Source: Mytilisepta virgata (taxonomy: Eukaryota; Mollusca; Bivalvia; Mytilida; Mytilidae). From it: DNA of 64,000 bases. Position 1 is the first letter of the stretch; each line of letters opens with the position of its first letter. This document shows, piece by piece, positions 33,481 to 62,139 of this stretch. The position numbers were made by a program, and so were the translations under genes. The stretch spans positions 2,542,001 through 2,606,000 of the forward strand of contig JAPWFG010000023.1 of the NCBI GenBank assembly GCA_028015205.1. The letters run 5' to 3'. Under the pieces are notes generated by a model. That model had not been told where the DNA came from. It saw nothing but the letters and a program-made list of their open reading frames with translations, and did no database searches.

Positions 33481-33713
33481 AATTGATATAATAGAATATG
33501 TATTACATTTTAAAATTTTCAACTTACTTCAAGAACTTTTTTGCATGTATCTCGCCATTTTAAGGAGGTTATTTGGTAAAAGTTGTTAGTTCAGGTACTT
33601 TGAATGCATCAACCCTATCTTTCAGAATTCAATAACTCTATTCCTTTAATACACTGTATTGGAAAAAAATGATAGTAAATTTCCGTATTTACAGGATGAC
33701 ACTTGAGAATTTG

Positions 33714-33978
33714 TTTGTTTGTTTAGTTGGGGTTTTACGCCGTTTTCAGCACATTTGGCCATTTCGCGGCGGCCAGGTTTTATTGGTGGAGGAAGCCGGA
33801 GTACACGGAGAGAACCACCGACCTTCGGTAGGAAAATTGGCAATCCTTGTTAATTTAGATCGGAGTCGAACACACCTCGCCACAGGTGAGATTCGAACTC
33901 ACAACTCCAGTGTTGACAGGCTAGTGATTATTAGTAGTCATGACGAACTACCCAGACCACTCGGCCAAAGAAGCCCCT
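33714..33978 (-). mobile_element. SINE family B, complete, 14-bp TSD
   Basis: Minus strand: tRNA-like head with TTGGCCGAGTGGTCTGG (A box), then GAGTTCGAATCTCACC (B box), then a body with CTACCGAAGGTCGGTGG, GTACTCCGGCTTCC and AAACCCCAACTAAAC at the 3' end. CACTTGAGAATTTG flanks both sides (33700-33713, 33979-33992), an exact 14-bp target duplication. The head looks derived from a class II tRNA (Ser/Leu type). Confidence 0.92.
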
Positions 33979-34019
33979 CACTTGAGAATTTGAATTACTA
34001 ATTTACACAAGAGCAAACA

Positions 34020-34575
34020 CTAAAAATATGAAAAATTAACATTGTCTAAACTCTCAAAAATAAACGATAGTTCCAAGTTATATTTATACAGTAAACTTAA
34101 AAAACAGTTTAAAATTAGAAAAAGAGTACTTGAAAAACGAGACAAATTTTGACATTGAGACAGCTCCTTACAAAATTTAGAATAGGTGATCACTCTCTCA
34201 ACATCGAAGTTGGCAGATATAAAAATATTCCCAGAGAAAATAGACTTTGCTTTGGATGCAAGGTGCTAGATGATGAATACCATTTTTTCTTGCATTGTAA
34301 TTCCAATAATCAGTTAAGAGCTATTTCTTTGAAAAGATAGTTGAAATAAAATCAAAATTTTAATCCAAAAAACGAACTTTTACCATTGTTTGTGACTTTA
34401 TAAAGCGGTCGTTGGAACTGCGAAGATAGGGTCTACATCGGTCAAAGTTTAGTTAATTAGTTACTTTTTCAAGACTATATCTTATCTGTATGTATTTGTT
34501 TGTTATTGTTAATTCTATGTTATATTGTTTAACCCCAATGGGTATAATTTACAATAAAGTTCACTAAAAATATTC
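34020..34575 (+). mobile_element. LINE 3' end
   Basis: 34149-34340 reads FRIGDHSLNIEVGRYKNI then LCFGCKVLDDEYHFFLHC, the LINE C-terminal zinc motif, followed by GACTTTATAAAGCGGTCGTT, GGGTCTACATCGGTCAAAG and a 3' end with ACCCCAATGGGTATAATTT and ACAATAAAG. Confidence 0.75.
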
Positions 34576-34689
34576 CTCGTCTCTCTCCTGTTTAGTTGAC
34601 CAACAACTACACCCAACAATTACTCTACATCAAATTCCACTGATCTACTAAGTATAGTTACTAGGCAAATCATAAAAAATTAAGTCAGC

Positions 34690-36077
34690 GAAGCGTGAAA
34701 ATAAGGTCAAAGTCAGACGAATTGTCAGACATCCATACACCTTCCAAGAAATATACAGACCAAATAGGTTAAGGATGTTCGCTGCTCAGTTTCATAATAA
34801 CAAGCTTTTCATAACACTGGTAAATATTGATAGTGGATTTATAAATGAACTAACAGAGCGAAACAAATTTATAGGTCCGTGTGCTTGTTTTCGAGATATA
34901 AGCCATTGAAAACTTGGCGGGAAAAATATGTTCTCTTGATTTTACATGTACATAGCTTTATCATTGACAAGTTTTATTTCTCAAAAACCATTAAATAATA
35001 ACAAGGATTTTATAAGATTTTTATAAATGGCTTATTTTTCTGCATGCAAAAGGATTATGAAAAGAAAATGGGTGTTAGCTTGAAAAATAATTTATGGTAT
35101 TCAAACGGATAAAACCAGAAGATTCTGAACATCTGACAAAAATTTAAAAACATGACCAGCGAACATCCTTAAGCTATCACTTACAGTTACTGACAAATGT
35201 ACATAGTCATAAATACTGGATGTGACTCTCTGAAGTGTAGAAATGATGTCAAGGAAATGCTTTACCCATCGGACAGACACACACTCCTTGCAACAAATCT
35301 ACCCTACCAAATATAGTTGACCTACTAGGAATAGTTACTGAGAAACAGACCTAATCCAAAAACTTTAATCTGACCACTTGGACGTGAAAATGAGATCAAG
35401 GACATGTAGCATCTGTCGGCATACACTGCTCGCAATGAATCTAAATACCAAATATAGTGGACCCACCATATATATACTGTTACCTTTGAGAAACAATCCT
35501 AATCCAAAAACTTTATGACCACTGGAGTTTGAAAATGTGTTCAAGTCTAGGTGAGAATGACAGACTGGCATGATTTCGAGATATTTTATTTTGATTTTTT
35601 TCTCTTTATATAATAGAATAAAGGTAACAAAAAAAAACAAATGGCTTGGTAGTTTCTGACAAGAATATCTTTGTACAAAATTCCCAATGGGGTTCAATGT
35701 TAAACTAAGTCCGGCTGTGGCGGCCATCTTGAATTTCCGATCGGCACAAAAACATAAGTTTTGTAGAGGTTCATCCAATGATCATTCATGCAACAGATCA
35801 AATCAATTGGCTTGGTAGTTTCTGACAAGAAGAGCTTTAAAGATACAGCCAATTAGAACGAATTATCTGCCCCTGGTAGCCATGTTGAATATCCAATCTA
35901 CACAAAAAAAATCAGTTTTGTACAGAACCATACAATTAACATTCCTGCCAAGTTTGGTTCCATTTAGACTGGTGGTTTCAGAGAAGAAGATGAAAATATG
36001 AAATATAGACGGATGACGGACGATGCACGCAAAGTGATGGCAAAAGCTCACATGGCCTTTTAGGCTAGGTGAGCTCA
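34690..36077 (+). mobile_element. Diverged hairpin-ended tandem element
   Basis: Has GTGAAAATAAGGTCAAAGTC and GTGAAAATGAGATCAAGGAC (units also seen at 62.2 kb), CCAAATATAGTxGACC(T/C)AC, GGCGGCCATCTTGAATTTCC, GCCAAGTTTGGTTCCATTTA and ends in GACGGATGACGGACG plus the palindrome AGCTCACATGGCC...GGTGAGCT (36045-36076). Seems to combine two families. Confidence 0.6.
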
Positions 36078-37766
36078 AAACGGAATTTAAATCTTAAATA
36101 ATTAAGGGAAATGAAAAAAATTACGACTAGTTGTACCTGTCATTTAAATAATAAATGCTCAATCGATAAAGACTATAAATTACAATAGTTAAATTCCAAC
36201 TTGGTGAAAACTGTCTGATCATACGTGTATGGATATATTCCCATTCTTCATCGGTCTAAAGTTAAAACTTACATCGATAATTTCAAGTCCCTTCGGGATG
36301 ACGTTTATGCTAAAGCCTCGTTGTATATATGGCTATTTTGCAGATTCTACAGATTTTCAGGATAAAGGTCCATTGAGGGTTCATGTCCATTTCATTGTAA
36401 AAAAAAAGACTGTAAAAATTTGTATAATTTTTCATATCCGTTATATTTCAGTAATAAGTAGCATATCTGAACAAATCAAGACCCCGTACTTGCTTGTGGC
36501 CAAATGTCTCGAAATAAGATTTTCACAATACCAACCCCCTCTCTTCTCCCTTCAAACATACTAGATTTACATCTGACCCGAGTTCTTGAGTAAAATATAG
36601 TTTGTCGTGTATTCCAAATTCCTGAGTCAAACTTCTTGGAGAAAATACTGGCCAACGACGCCATCCTAATATTTGTATATCTGTGATCTGTGATGGACTG
36701 TGTATGATAGAGCTTTTATCCAAGGAATGTATTCATACTCCCAAATCCAGTACCGAAAGAAAAAATACAACACACTTCCGGAAAACAACAAAAACATTAT
36801 AAATATCCACTTCCATATTTGTTTCATTTCTCTTTCTTTTCGTGCATGTAATAAACTGACCGATTCGATCAATAAAGGTGAAAATCATACAGGTAAATCA
36901 AAGTACTGTCGTACTGTTTAACTCCGTAGTCTATAACAAGAAGGATTGAAGTTTTCGAGCTTGATGAATATTTCAGTTCGTGAAACATAAGACCGCCGTG
37001 ATCGTCATGCAAATACATTACTAGATTTATTATACCTTGTATAAAAATCCTTGATTCTTATTGGTTGATTGCCCGTGTATTTCTTGTACATCTTTGCATT
37101 TCAATTAACTTCCTCTAGATATACGCAATTCCCCGCTCTACCGGGGTTAGGCGATCCGAAGCGCACCAAGTATGATTTTTTTTCGTAAGGTTTGCGAACA
37201 TGATTAGATAAAGCAAAATGTTGGTTGCTGTAGACGCATGCGGCGCCTTGCAAAGATTTGGTACCGCAGAATATTTTTTATTTCATCCACTGAATCAATA
37301 TCACATGTGAGCAATTCATTAACATCTTCTGATTCGGTGTAATTAAACAGATATATAATAGCTTGGAGGGCTAAATGCAACAAATACTAGTCTCGAGACT
37401 AGATTTCCCTCGCCTATATAACGGCTCGGAAAATGTTGCAGCCTGGAGACTGGTATTTCTTACATATACTGCTTCCAGCAATTCTATAGCTGTTCAATAT
37501 CATATTATATCATCTATTTTTCCGCTCCCGAATCCACTTTTAAAATATTCTTCTTAACAAAATAGTAGAAAACAAAATCTTAATTAAAATTTTATGTTAA
37601 TTGAAAGGTATGAACAAAATGTATTTTTCAAAAATACTAATATGTAAATCTAATTTTTTCTCTTGATATAAGATTTTTATCGTATTTAATAATGTTCAAA
37701 GTTCGATTTCAGTCAAATCGCAGATTTTTCAAAAGTTGCCAATACACATGCATGAACTTTGTATCA
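36078..37766. other. No gene or repeat recognised
   Basis: About 1.7 kb without a supported feature. ORF 36229-36564 (111 aa) lacks any motif known to me. Confidence 0.5.
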
Positions 37767-38113
37767 GGCCACATCAAATTAATTTTTCGTTCTTTGGATT
37801 TTTGGATGGCAAAATAGGTGCGAGTGAGAGAAATTTTAATTTTATTTCTTGCAAACTTTTTTTTGGGGCGAAGATCAATTTTACGTACGGCACAAAATTT
37901 TTAAAATAAAACATTGCAAAAAATCCCAATTTTTACAAATTTTAGGAGCGGGTGAACAGTTTTTTTATTATTTTCTTGAAAAATGAAGAATTTGGGGCGA
38001 ATTTTCAAGATTTTTGCAAAATGAAGGGGCATAATTTTTTTTTCTTAAAATTTACATAATCCAAAAATTGGAGCGGCAAAATCAAAAGAACTAAAAATCA
38101 TTTTGGCGTGGCC
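37767..38113 (+). mobile_element. MITE family M1, copy 3 (full length)
   Basis: Left end GGCCACATCAAATTAATTTT, right end AAAATCATTTTGGCGTGGCC: long imperfect inverted ends. The interior has GGGGCGAAGATCAATTTTAC, AGGAGCGGGTGAACAG and TTGGGGCGAATTTTCAAG. About 347 bp. Confidence 0.85.
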
Positions 38114-38339
38114 CCATTACTTATAATATAAATCAACGATTCTAGCGGGCAATATTAATTTTTGGTGCCATAATTGTCATTTACCTATAATCTCTTCTCT
38201 TTAAACATCATGCGAAGATTCACCAATAAACCATGAGACAATATTCCTACTAGTACAAAAAGTTTCGTACGTACAACATAGAGACAACGTGAAGTCAAAA
38301 TATGGTAAGTCACTATATATAAAATATCATACTGGTTTT

Positions 38340-38912
38340 TTTTCCATATCATATCCCATATAAACAACAAGACACCAATATCACCCTGAGAGCTTGCTCG
38401 AGGGGTGATATGGGTCGGGGGTTAATATGGGTATGATATATGATATATTGTTTATTGTCAAGCCAGTTTTACATTCATATCACGTAATTCATTATGGGTC
38501 TGATACGGGTTTCCCAGCTGGATGATAATACGGATAGTTCAGTTCCGGCTGTATCATTTGGGCAAAACGACCCATATCAACACTAAAAACATAAAAGATC
38601 CATATCAACACGATCAACAAGGTTGCAGAAAAACTTAACACAGGATATGAGACGGGGCAATAACATCATACGAGGGCAGATATCTGTGCTTGTGAGCCTC
38701 ACTGACGCCACTTCCGCTCTGCTGTAATTAATCGTTTGATCATTACTTATGGCGAATTAACTGTTCTAAGCATATGATAAATAGATTAATACATTGTCTT
38801 TTTCATATTGCCCGTGTTATGAGCCCTCGACTAATATCGTCCCCCGGGCAAACGCCCTCGGGTCGATATCAAGGTCTCGAGCTGATAACAAGGGCACTAT
38901 GAAAAAAAACAT
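38340..38912. mobile_element. Foldback-type element with GATATxGGTCG hairpins
   Basis: 38360-38425 pairs CCAATATCACCCTGAG with CGAGGGGTGATATGGG. At 38799-38910 TTTTTCATATTGCCC and GTTATGAGC pair with GGGCACTATGAAAAA and GCTGATAAC, with a nested ATATCG...CGATAT stem around CCCCGGGCAAACGCCCTCGG. Related to the insert at 8.2 kb. Confidence 0.6.
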
Positions 38913-39779
38913 ATATTAATTAATCTATAAATATTTCCAGAAAAGAAGATTGGAGGTTGTTATCAGGCCGAGATTCTTCTGACATCAAACGGACTTGTTA
39001 AAAATCGGCTGGGGCCGTAAGACGTCAATAAACGAGGAATCTCAGACTAGATCAAGAAGAAAACTAGGATGCATGCATCTCAAACGCATGGTAACATTTT
39101 TATGAATTTCACACTGAAAAGTAGACAAAGTACAATGTGCCATAAGGTAAACGATTTTTCTTTACTTCGGAATAGCCAAAAAAGTGAAATCTTTAGACTC
39201 CTTTATTTAACAGTCTATGGAACTGAGGACAGGGGGCACTTGAGGTCATTAAAACTGGTATTCTGTGATACAAATTTTGATGAGACCAATGCCAATATCC
39301 AAATTGTTGACGAGCAGATCCAAACGCCAAAAATACTAAAAGTATAAGCCAAACCAATATAAAGACAAAGCTATGTCATCTGAGTGTGCTGAAATACATG
39401 GATTTCCGAGTGCAAGAAATCTGATAATTCACACCAAACCGTCATGTTTCACTCTAGTGACGTTCATAATTTGTCAATGTAATAAATCACGATTTTGCGT
39501 AAACGTTAAAAGCACCAAACGACAGAACAATAGTCCCAGACTATTCACAAACCTTTAATTATATGAATCCTAGTATTCAATTTCTAGTCGGGCACAAAAT
39601 TCCTGCAGGGCGTAAGTCTTTCCTCCGCCAGTCCTTCGGTGTACTGGGCTGTGAGATACTGGATCTAAATACTATAGTAATAACTCTTCATAGTGTTACA
39701 GAAGGGGAAAAAAGACAAGGTTTTCTTGGCGAAAAAAACATTGTCAAAGTTATTCGCAGTATTTCCTGTTTTTAATGCT

Positions 39780-40500
39780 TCGACCAGAGGCCCCCGGGAG
39801 CCTGTATCGCTTACTTGATATTTCCATTTGTTCATTGCTAAAGGACCTTGAGATTAACATCCATGCCATGTTGGGTTTCAATCCATTCAGAAATTTTCAA
39901 GAAGCCGTTTGTATGAAATTCCCTTAGGGTTCTTTACAACTTTTTGTTTCAAAAACTTCAATTAAGTCAAAATATTGAGATTAACAATAAAATGGAACAT
40001 ATCAAACAATTATTAACCCTTAAATTAGAACTTTCCACATGTTCGTGACTTTATAAAGCAGTCATTGGTACTACGAAAATAGGGTCCACATCGGTCAAAG
40101 TTCATCGACTTTATTGTATGTTGAATTATAATTGCTTACATGTTCAATTTTGTATGTCATGTTTGTATTGCATTGACTCCAATGTGTGTATTTATTGCAC
40201 ATAAAGTTTATTATTATTGTGTTTAACCAAGTCTTCCGCTTCATGGATGACAAATCGGCACCGATGTAATAATACATGGTCGGAACGTCATAAGGAACAT
40301 TCATGCCATGTTTGGTTTCAATCCATTCAGCGGTTCTCTAAAAGATTTCTGTATGCATTTCCCATTGGGTCCCACCTTAAACTAAGACCCCGCTAGCAGC
40401 CATCTTGGATGACATACCAGCACCAAGGAAACAACACACGGTCAGCACCTTATAAGGAACATTAACCCCGTTTGATTTTAACCATTATAGGTTGATTTAC
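39780..40500 (+). mobile_element. Diverged repeat with an embedded LINE tail
   Basis: GAGCCTGTATCGCTTAC, then CATGCCATGTTGGGTTTC and AATCCATTCAG units. 40030-40215 is a LINE 3' UTR: GACTTTATAAAGCAGTCATT, GGGTCCACATCGGTCAAAG and CACATAAAG. Units resume at 40290 (CCATGTTTGGTTTC). A fragment near 40840-40940 (TTCTATTTTTAGTAAAGTGG) is similar. 38913-39779 holds only an R1 trace (39255-39345). Confidence 0.55.
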
Positions 40501-40944
40501 TTCAGAACTGTTTGTTCACAAGTCAAAACGACGCATATCAAATATTTGGGCTATGATCAATTGTCTGTAGAAAAAATAGGGCTTTATTTTTATGGTAAGT
40601 GACACTAAGTTGTGTGTTTCGCCTGGTGCTAAAATTGTAGCTAGAACACCCAGCAAAGTCCGAAGTCCTCTTAATCACATTCCAATAAATTGACCCATTT
40701 CTAATTTAATAAAAAATTATATCCCCTGCTGTTTAACTACAGGCCCAATTAATGTAATACAGTTTACCCAAATGTTCTAGTTTAGTCATAGTTAAAAATC
40801 AGGAGAGATAATACATGTTACTTTTTTGGCTGATTTTCTATTTTTAGTAAAGTGGCCATATTGGTTCGAGGTCCAGACTCGTACACATAACTTTGAAATG
40901 AGACCACAAAAGTTTGGTCCCAATGGACTTCAGAGATGATTTCA

Positions 40945-42464
40945 AATGACACATATTATAAAACAGCTGATGGACAAAATAATAAACAAAAGAACATCCT
41001 GTTGTTTAGATCATTTATTCGACTGATAAAATAACAAAATTCAATACACATAATTATGACTACTGATATGATATATGCATGCAATGCAATGAAATGAGAA
41101 AATTTATGAAAGCATGAAAATCCAATATTTAAGTCGTTATCAGAAAGGTTCCTAAACTGATTTTTTGTTGATATTTTAACAAAAGATCAATGTTTGAAGA
41201 TTCTTTTCTTATACACAAAGAAAACACACCGTCATAGTTTTTCAGATATTCGATGCAGAATCATTGAAACTGAACCAAAAAGCTTAATTCGGTCTATTTT
41301 AAGACTTTTATTTAAACTTTGGTATTTATTGTGGATTAGAAAACAAGATTCTGGAAATAAAATTCCAAATAAAAAAAGAAAAGAAAAAAGATAATCAGGT
41401 CTTTTGTAAAATTTTCCCAAATACATTTATATCTGAAGTTTAGTTAGTGGCATAGATCAGTAAACTATTTATGGATTTACAAAGTTACACAAATTTTTTC
41501 CAAATTAAGAATATTAAGAAATAATCATGGCAGCATTGTTTGGCAGTTTGTTGGAAATTTAAACATATGGAACATTATAAAATTGAGCGCAAACTTTGTA
41601 ATTTTGCAAACAATGAACGTATTTTATTTCTTAGATTCTTTTTATGCATTTTTCATCATAGAAAGTCCATATTATCATAGTATATTTTTATTGAGACGTT
41701 TTGTTGGTATTTTCAAAGTATGGCGTTGAAATTTTACGTTGATGTTAGGTATGTGACGTCCATAGTTTATAGAGAATGTTTGTAAAGCAAAGCAGCACAT
41801 CATATATGACTGATAATTTAGTAAATTTAGATTTATGTAGAAAAAAAATATTCTCCGATTATTTTCCTTTCAATATTAATTTTGGAAGTAATGGACTTCT
41901 GTTCACAAAGGAAAAATGTGGGGGTTCACATAAGTTGTCAGATGGAAAACCTAAAATTTTAGAATTTTGAGTTTTCATTTGAAGATACTATGACATAGCA
42001 ATATTTAGCTTCCAGCGATATCATTAGCTCCCTTGCTACCGTATCATATCTTTGTAGATCATTGAACACTGTCTATATAGAAATAACAAGCTATGTTTGT
42101 TGATCAGGTTACCATCTTCCTTTTCTTTATGAAATAATTTGACCAGAAGGGAAGCAATTTAAATATATCTTTAATGTGCAAAACAATTATTTGGATATAA
42201 CAGTAAATAGGGATATTTTGTTGAGGGGATAATTTGGCAGTTTTTGCATAAAACATGGATGTTAAATTCTGGTGTGGTAAAAACAAGTATTGTTTTATTT
42301 TGGCACTTTCAGAAAAAGAATTATGAGGTTATGCATCTTGCATGTGTAATGGTAAAAAAATTATGCCAATACTAGCTGTCATGATAACAATGATGTCTAT
42401 TGAAGAATTGCAACTAAAATCAATGTTAGCAAACTTTAACTGATTAAAACCATTTGAAATAAGT
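40945..42464. other. No feature recognised
   Basis: AT-rich 1.5 kb downstream of WDR5; no ORF with a known motif. Confidence 0.5.
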
Positions 42465-42810
42465 AATAATTGTGTTGGGATGCCAACACGAAGGCTTCCA
42501 AAAGAAGTTCCCCATAAGCTACTGTACAAGGAACCCTTGGATGTGTCTTCCCAAAAGGAGGAGGACCAACATATATGGTTTTTAAGGATGGGACCTAAAC
42601 CATTTCCAATTCATTAAAACAAGTGATTTAGAGGGGCCCCCCCCAAAAAAAAAAAAAATAAAAATAAAAAGATTAAATTCATGAATGCATCTTCCCATAA
42701 GGAGTAAGAGTATATTTTGTTATAGGGTGAAGATCTAAAATATAAGAAGAAGAAGAATAAGAAACACAGCAATAACCACAAGTCTCCAAACTTTGTTTGG
42801 CAGACTTAAT
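42465..42810 (+). mobile_element. Short hairpin-ended element
   Basis: Starts AAGTAATAATTGTGTTGGG with hairpin GTTGGGATGCCAAC, as in the 19.2-21.5 kb element; has (AAGAAG)n and ends in hairpin AAGTCTCCAAAC-TTT-GTTTGGCAGACTT (42780-42807). Confidence 0.65.
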
Positions 42811-43027
42811 TATTTTGAAACTTTATTTGTTAGATGTTTCATTTACATTTAAGTGTGTTTAATTTTGACACATTTACAACGGACGCCTAAAACTTAAATA
42901 CAGCCAAACTATCCCAATTTCCGGTACAAAACATTTACACTTTGAAGTTAATAAAAAAGCTTCTGGCAAAAATGTCCGCCTGGCTTTAACAAGCTTCCCA
43001 AATTATGTTCATACCTCATATTGTACA

Positions 43028-43033
43028 TTTATT
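43028..43033 (-). terminator. Candidate WDR5 polyadenylation signal
   Basis: AATAAA on the minus strand about 110 bp after the stop codon, giving a short 3' UTR. An AT-rich setting makes chance matches common. Confidence 0.5.
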
Positions 43034-43141
43034 TTAAATAATAACATTCTATCCGAGAACAAATAATTTCATCGTGGTATATAAAGTTCATAAAGAAGTA
43101 ACCATGATTTACACATAACAACATAAATAGTTTATCTATTG

Positions 43142-58773
<15,632 letters not shown>

Positions 58774-59185
58774 CTGAAATAAAAAGAATGTTAAAAAAAA
58801 ACATGTCTAAATTTTCTAGAATTATATAAGGACTGATATTGAGCCACATCCCTGGTACATGTGTATGCATAATTAGGGGGAAAAAAATAACTACGTGATT
58901 TTAAAACAAATAAACCAAATTTAATGCTTCCATTTTCTTCAATAAAAGAGGATTACCTGTGGTTAGAATGCTGATAACTATTTCACACCTCTGGGTTCTT
59001 TTTCCCACACTACATTGATGTTAACCACTAGTCCGATGCAATGAGTGTAGTAAAATTCTGTTTGGGCTAGTAAATTTTCTTATCATGTCAGCCTGACCAA
59101 TCTAATGCTAGTTATAGTTCATAGCGGGGAGTCAAAAAAAAGAAAAGACAAATGGGCATTCAACAAAAAAGGTTCTTGATCAACA
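58774..59185. other. Upstream of WDR5 coding exon 1
   Basis: Polypyrimidine tract and AG acceptor directly before the ATG on the minus strand; otherwise no feature. The first (untranslated) exon and promoter should lie further upstream and were not found. Confidence 0.4.
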
Positions 59186-59188
59186 GAT

Positions 59189-59332
59189 AATTGTTTGTTT
59201 GTTTAGTTGGGGTTTTATGCCGTTTTCAGCACATTTGGCTATTTTGCGGCAGCCAGTTTTTATTGGTGGAGGAAGCCGGAGTACCTGGAGAAAATCACCG
59301 ACCTTCGGTAGGAAAATTGGCAATCCTTGTCA
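59189..59332 (-). mobile_element. SINE family B, 5'-truncated
   Basis: Plus strand: GTTTGTTTAGTTGGGGTTTT through GGTGGAGGAAGCCGGAGTAC to CTTCGGTAGGAAAATTGGC, then the tRNA head is absent. AACAGATAATT before and AACAGATTATC after suggest an imperfect target duplication. Confidence 0.8.
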
Positions 59333-59339
59333 ATTCAAC

Positions 59340-61640
59340 AGATTATCAACTGTTCCCATTATGCATATAATTGAGGTCGTTCACATATATTTATGGGTTA
59401 ACAGTCTAATTATGGACTTACAAAGTGACTGTCTTAATTAAGTTCACTTAATTTTCAATATTAAACAAATTTATTGTTTATGTGGGATAAACAACAGGTT
59501 AAGACTGGCTCAGCTTAGCATGGTTTAATGTTACTCATGGTTACTGTCAAAGTGCCTGATCTCATGTTTTACCGACAAATCACAAACAAAAAGCTGGAAT
59601 ACCTGCTGCTATGGAAAATTTGGGATCTAGGATTCCTATTTCCTGTAATCCATGAATTGTTAGTGCTGTTTTATCATCAAGAAAGTGAAATACTTTATAG
59701 AAAATTTATTCAGCATGATCACGTGAAACTTTGGTTATGTATGAACATGTACATTGTTCTTTGTGTAAAATAAAAAGTTTTTTTCTTCAAAAAATCATTT
59801 TTAAAGCACTTGAAATTTACCCCTCACAAAATGGATTATTCCAATCCAGTTAAATCAAGGAAAGTAAAATTTTCAAGTGGGAAGACAATTTTTACATCAA
59901 TAATTTCCTCTAGTTAAAATAAATTAACAATCCTACTGTGTGTCCCATGTACTTCCTTAACTGAATGTCTTTATGAGAATTTATGGCTATACTAAAATTT
60001 TACACATTCCAAACAATTAGGTTTATCCTGAAAGTCAAGCATGGCTCAAACACTTGGAAACTAAACTTACACATGCTCAACAATGTCATATTCGTTTGTG
60101 GTGATGTTAAATCTAGCTACAAAACTCAATGAATTGTACACAGAAAAGGGAAAATCGGCTCTTATATAAAACAATAATTAGATAAACAACAATAAAAGGT
60201 ATAGTTACTGTTACTAAAAGAAGATATACAAGAAAAAAATGTCAAAAGATAGAATGTGTCCAGTCTGTCAGTCATTAGATTATGAGATGCATTTTTCATC
60301 TTTTTTAAAATTAATAGAACTGTAAGTAAACATAAATTTTTATTTAATGAATTGCAAAATAGAATTGGAGTCATTTACTTATTATATTACGGACAATCTT
60401 GGTTGTAAATTAAATTGAATTTCCCTCGCTTTCAGACTTCTGTATTTTTTCATATTCATACGCTAAAGTTTGCTTGACTCAAAACAGTTTTCTCCAACAC
60501 CCATTTGTTATTCGATAGAGTTATCTTTCTATATATGTTATTTTTCAGTGAATAACTACATGCAACCCTATGCATTGTACCTTGACTTAAAATTGTATTG
60601 AGTTCATAGGAACTATTTACAGATTGGGGGTACTTTGCCTCAACAGATCGTTGTGTCAACAATACTCCAGCACGGCTAGTTTTTATCAAAACTACCAGTG
60701 CTGGACTAAAAATCTCACCCCCTGAACTCTGAAAAAGGTGTGGTGCGCCGTCCAAGGTAAAAGCTATTCGAACTTTTTATGTACTGGTAGGTCGCCAGTT
60801 CTTTATAAAGACTACAAATTTAAATTTTTTGCACATCTAAATGATTTTATATTTTGTCAGGAGGATGTTTTATCACTTGGTTGGATAACTTTAAAATTAA
60901 ATTTAAATTAGTCCTAGGAAAAATTCTGAGGATATGATTTATTTTCACCTCAGACAGATATGTTTGGTTAAACATAACACTACTGTATACCACGGTTACT
61001 TTCATTGATGATATAAGTGATGATGCTCCCAAAATGCCCCCTATTACACAGACAGACTGTTGATTCACACTACAGTTGCTTGGATGCAAAATGCAGGGTT
61101 CCTCATAAGATTGTTTCTTGGTGAGTCCTGGACTCATCACTTTTGAAATTGGTGAGTCCCACAAAATTTTCACGAGTCCCAAATTATTTCTGTGAGTCCA
61201 GAATACATGACGTCACCACATACAGTGTGACAATGAATGTTCACGAGTTTTGTTTCCAAAATTTTGAATCATGTTGCTCCCAGTATATGCCTGATCCTTG
61301 TTAAATACTTATTCAAAGCCATTTATGACTTTTTCACCTATTTTTTTCAAATTGTAAATTTTTCAAATATATTTTATCACCCAAGACAATTAAATAAATG
61401 TATAACAAGGTTAAAGAAAATTATTATTTTGAAATTGATTTCCCCCAAATGTCTGACTGAAACTTCAAAGAGATTTAGATATTTCAATTCATTAATTAAT
61501 GCAATCAATGTTTAAAACGGGGTCAAATGGAGAATAAATGTCAAAAATAAATACAATGTTAATATAAACTGATAATTTCCAGTAATTATCCTCTTTCCTC
61601 ATTGTTTGGCAGTTTAATGTCCTAAAAACATCATCCGCAT
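59340..61640. other. No gene recognised
   Basis: AT-rich; ORFs 60847-61182 and 60456-60755 (minus) and 61237-61515 (plus) carry no motif that I know and no convincing splice context. Confidence 0.4.
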
Positions 61641-61647
61641 CTTTAAT

Positions 61648-61878
61648 TTATACAACTACCTGGTTTATCACAGGTAAATTTTCGTTGCTGCCATGTACAT
61701 TGCTTACAACAGTTAGTATCCTATCGGAAACGGACATGACATGATCGGAATCCGTCTGCATACGTAGACGCGTACAGGGACGCATCAGAGGTAAATTTGC
61801 TGTATCCATAATAAAAAATATGCATACAGGATGGAAATGGAACCAAGTTTGGTATACATTGAACAAATCAAATAACAA
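61648..61878 (-). other. Unrecognised 76-aa ORF upstream of WDR5
   Basis: An internal Met opens MDTANLPLMRPCTRLRM and continues to PVINQ, where CAG|GTAGTT is a weak donor-like site ending in phase 0. It lies 2.9 kb upstream of the WDR5 ATG on the same strand, in a locally CpG-richer patch (61730-61790). It could be the 5' exon of WDR5, an exon of an unseen neighbour, or a chance ORF. I recognise no domain. Confidence 0.2.
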
Positions 61879-62139
61879 ATATTTCTTTCATTTATTTGGA
61901 AGGTATTGTAATGACAGGTGCACAGAATTAGAGGACATTACTGTATCTCAGAGAGTTTCATCAAGAAATCTGTTGCCGAAGTACATGTGCCAATGCACTA
62001 TTATAGCAGTGAGGAACGAAGACACAGGAGAGAATCTCCTAAAACAAATAAACAGTTGACTGTTAAAAAGATGTTAAAAAATAAAAACGAGTGGACACAC
62101 AAAAATGTCTCGCCTGTCGTGTATTTCTAATGAAAATAA

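Noticed and set aside
36229..36564. ORF of 111 codons
   Set aside because: No recognisable domain, no coding-like composition, and no splice sites that extend it.
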